Positions 48,985-50,329 of a stretch of DNA of 50,329 bases are shown here, one piece after another (positions within the stretch are counted from its first letter, which is position 1; each line of letters opens with the position of its first letter). The stretch covers positions 1 to 50,329 of the forward strand of contig JAUQPF010000040.1 in assembly GCA_030550535.1 (NCBI GenBank), in the 5' to 3' direction. Position numbers and translations under genes: made by a program. This stretch comes from Candidatus Bipolaricaulota bacterium (lineage in GTDB: Bacteria > Bipolaricaulota > Bipolaricaulia > Bipolaricaulales > Bipolaricaulaceae). Under the pieces are notes generated by a model that ran no database searches, was not told the DNA's origin, and was given only the letters and a program-made list of their open reading frames with translations.

Positions 48985-49140
48985 TCCGGGCACGCGCGCC
49001 GACCCATGGCGCCGCGTTCCCCACGTTTGACACCCTCATCCTGGCCCACTACACTCGCGCGCCTTTCGCCAAAATTGCGGAGCACAAAAGCGAGAGGGCG
49101 AAATCCGGGCCAAAGCGGCCCGAAAAACGCGAGGTGGGTT

Positions 49141-49332
49141 ATGCCCCGTGCGACTTGCCCCGTGTGCGATGCGGAGCTCCGGCTCTCCCCGGCGGAGGCC
49201 GTGTTCGGCCGGCGCGTCACCTGCCCGGAGTGCGGCTCCGTTCTGGAGGTGGTGGAGGAGGACCCCCTGGAGCTGGAGGAGGTGGCCTTCGGGTTCGACG
49301 ACGAGTTCGAAGAGGAGGAAGACGAGTTCTAG
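49141..49332 (+). CDS. LysW-like zinc-ribbon protein with altered C terminus
   Basis: A 63-residue acidic protein. The zinc ribbon CPVCDAEL ... RRVTCPECGSVLEVVEEDPLELE matches LysW, the amino-group carrier of the alpha-aminoadipate lysine (and related ornithine) pathway. Canonical LysW is about 54 residues and ends EDWGE, with the terminal Glu as attachment site. This protein is longer, has a run of acidic residues and ends EEDEF, so the attachment Glu is not terminal. It may be a divergent carrier or a different zinc-ribbon protein. No lysX, lysZ, lysY or lysJ is nearby. GAGGTGG precedes the ATG. Confidence 0.75.
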   Translation: MPRATCPVCDAELRLSPAEAVFGRRVTCPECGSVLEVVEEDPLELEEVAFGFDDEFEEEEDEF

Positions 49333-49335
49333 CCC

Positions 49336-49905
49336 GTGGCGACGAGGACGGAGCGCCTGCGGAAAGTTGTGGCCACGCGCCTAAAAAGCGTGGTGGCCGT
49401 TTGCGTCAACATCCAAAACCCCCACAACGTCGCGGCCATCCTGCGCACCTGCGAGGCCTTGGGCATCCTTGAGGTCTACGTGGTGGAGGAGGACGTGCCT
49501 TTTCGGCCCGCGCCGCAGGTGAGCCAGGGAGCGGAGCGCTGGGTGCGGATCCTGCGCTTTCGTCGGGGGGAAGCGGCCTTTGCCGCCCTGCGCGCCCAGG
49601 GGTTTCGCATCCTTGCGGCCAGCCCCACCGGCACCCTTTCCGTGGAGGAGCTCGCGGGCACGGAACCCTTGGCGTTGGTGTTCGGGAACGAGGTGGCGGG
49701 CATTCCTCCCGAGCTTTTGGCCCACTGCCACGGGACGTTCCGGGTGCCCATGTGGGGGCTCACGGAGTCCCTGAACGTCTCGGTGGCGGCGGGGATCTCC
49801 CTTTATTTTGCCACCCGGGCCCGCCGCCAGGCCCTGGGCCAGGCGGGCGACCTCACCCCCGCCGAGCAGGACGCCCTTTTCGCCGAGTACATCGCGCGCC
49901 TTTAG
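49336..49905 (+). CDS. TrmH/SpoU-family RNA 2'-O-methyltransferase
   Basis: A 189-residue SPOUT methyltransferase. Motif 1 is NIQNPHNVAAILRTCEALG, motif 2 is LALVFGNEVAGIPPEL and motif 3 is VPMWGLTESLNVSVAAGISLY, the knot region that binds SAM. The closest likely role is 2'-O-methylation of G18 in tRNA (TrmH), but other SpoU targets are possible. The GTG start is three bases after the LysW-like stop, so the two are co-transcribed. Confidence 0.92.
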   Translation: MATRTERLRKVVATRLKSVVAVCVNIQNPHNVAAILRTCEALGILEVYVVEEDVPFRPAPQVSQGAERWVRILRFRRGEAAFAALRAQGFRILAASPTGTLSVEELAGTEPLALVFGNEVAGIPPELLAHCHGTFRVPMWGLTESLNVSVAAGISLYFATRARRQALGQAGDLTPAEQDALFAEYIARL

Positions 49906-49933
49906 GGGGCTAGCCTGCCTCCGGCGCCACGAC

Positions 49934-49939
49934 TATAAT
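49934..49939 (+). promoter_or_regulatory. -10 box of tRNA-Cys/tRNA-Val unit
   Basis: Perfect TATAAT, 10 bases before the tRNA-Cys 5' end. The -35 position is weak. Confidence 0.6.
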
Positions 49940-49949
49940 GGACGGTGGC

Positions 49950-50025
49950 GGCGGCGTAGCCAAGCGGTTAAGGCGAGGGACTGCAAATCCCTTATTCCCC
50001 GGTTCGAATCCGGGCGCCGCCTCCA
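49950..50025 (+). tRNA. tRNA-Cys (anticodon GCA)
   Basis: Acceptor GGCGGCG/CGCCGCC, discriminator U (the cysteine identity base) and encoded CCA. Anticodon stem AGGGA/TCCCT encloses CTGCAAA, giving GCA. T arm CCCGG-TTCGAAT-CCGGG. Confidence 0.97.
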
Positions 50026-50102
50026 GGGTGGTTAGCTCAGCCCGGTAGAGCACACGCTTGACGTGCGTGGGGTCGCAGGTTCAAGTCCTGCACCACCCAC
50101 CA
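50026..50102 (+). tRNA. tRNA-Val (anticodon GAC)
   Basis: It begins on the base after the CCA of tRNA-Cys, so the two are processed from one precursor with no spacer. Acceptor GGGTGGT/ACCACCC, discriminator A, encoded CCA. Anticodon stem CACGC/GCGTG encloses TTGACGT, giving GAC. T-rich runs but no clear hairpin follow. Confidence 0.97.
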
Positions 50103-50212
50103 GCGCAAAATTCCCGGCTTTTTCTTTTCCCCCAGTCCGCTTTTTCGCATGATGTCCCCGTCCCGAGGGGAAGGTGGGGCCTAGGCTTCCCTAGGGGGCT
50201 AAGGAGGCAGTG

Positions 50213-50329
50213 ATGCGGACGGGGTGGGTTTTGGGGGTTCTTCTCTTCACGCTAGGCAGCGCTGTGGAGGCACAAGAACTCAGGGCCGTCTCCCTCCAGT
50301 GCAACGGGGACCTCATCCACGGTTGGTAC
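50213..50329 (+). CDS. Exported protein, N-terminal part only
   Basis: The first 39 codons of a gene that continues beyond the window. AAGGAGGCAG lies just before the ATG. The peptide starts with a signal sequence (TGWVLGVLLFTLGSAVEAQ, likely cleavage near VEA), followed by ELRAVSLQCNGDLIHGWY. Too little is present to name a family. Confidence 0.75.
   Translation, partial: MRTGWVLGVLLFTLGSAVEAQELRAVSLQCNGDLIHGWY

Noticed and set aside
1-50329. CRISPR arrays, insertion sequences, prophage or integrase genes
   Set aside because: No regularly spaced repeats, terminal inverted repeats flanking a transposase, or phage structural genes were found on either strand.

Overview
This is a GC-rich (roughly two-thirds G+C), densely packed bacterial chromosome segment. 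Genes often overlap by 1-14 bases and intergenic gaps are short. The tRNAs, SRP RNA, AspRS, GatB, RlmN, TrmB and TrmH homologue show an ordinary bacterial chromosome, with no phage or plasmid. The mixture (A-type flavodiiron protein, SUF system without SufD, an SLH/coiled-coil/C-terminal anchor envelope protein, AmrS radical SAM, a LysW-like protein, ROK kinase, sugar ABC transporter) fits a thermophilic, largely anaerobic, possibly diderm lineage such as Bipolaricaulota/Acetothermia. A Thermus- or Thermotoga-like relative cannot be excluded, so the assignment is inference.

Layout. 0.2-5.5 kb (minus): a thioredoxin-reductase-like flavoprotein, MFS transporter and AhpD-like protein lie downstream of an oxygen/NO stress set (Rrf2 regulator, DUF438-hemerythrin-PAS protein, flavodiiron protein). 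The flavodiiron gene carries two frameshifts. 5.7-7.1 kb: SRP RNA, tRNA-Ser, PiT phosphate transporter, tRNA-Arg. 7.1-12.3 kb: UvrD-type helicase-nuclease and aspS. 12.3-16.4 kb: a DUF4129/MoxR/DUF58 membrane operon. 16.3-20.1 kb: NosD-like beta-helix protein, pyrophosphatase, a small SLH envelope protein, AmrS, DUF488 and tRNA-Pro. 20.1-25.4 kb (minus): a carbohydrate-type ABC importer in one operon with a secreted nuclease and a secreted phosphatase. 25.5-29.3 kb: thymidine kinase, an SsuABC/ThiXYZ-type importer and a degenerate nuclease-like protein. 29.3-36.1 kb: gatB divergent from sufC-sufB-sufS-sufU, an Rrf2 regulator and rlmN. 36.1-38.3 kb: a hydantoinase with a YqeB-type selenium/molybdenum hydroxylase accessory protein. 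38.2-41.8 kb (minus): zincin-HEPN fusion, macrodomain protein, TGS/uridine-kinase fusion, flavin reductase. 41.9-48.2 kb: nitrilase-family hydrolase, exonuclease III, DUF6504, TrmB, lipoprotein, ROK kinase, pyrimidine-nucleoside phosphorylase and small proteins. 48.2-50.3 kb: TSUP permease, LysW-like protein, SpoU methyltransferase, tRNA-Cys, tRNA-Val and the start of an exported protein.

Two themes recur. First, many monocistronic or operon-leading genes have a TANNNT -10 box only 6-10 bases before the start codon, the same distance seen between -10 boxes and mature tRNA 5' ends. This suggests widespread leaderless transcription. Second, nucleic acid, nucleotide and pyrimidine scavenging functions are scattered through the window: secreted nuclease plus phosphatase plus ABC importer, thymidine kinase, pyrimidine phosphorylase, uridine-kinase-like protein, hydantoinase and phosphate transporter.
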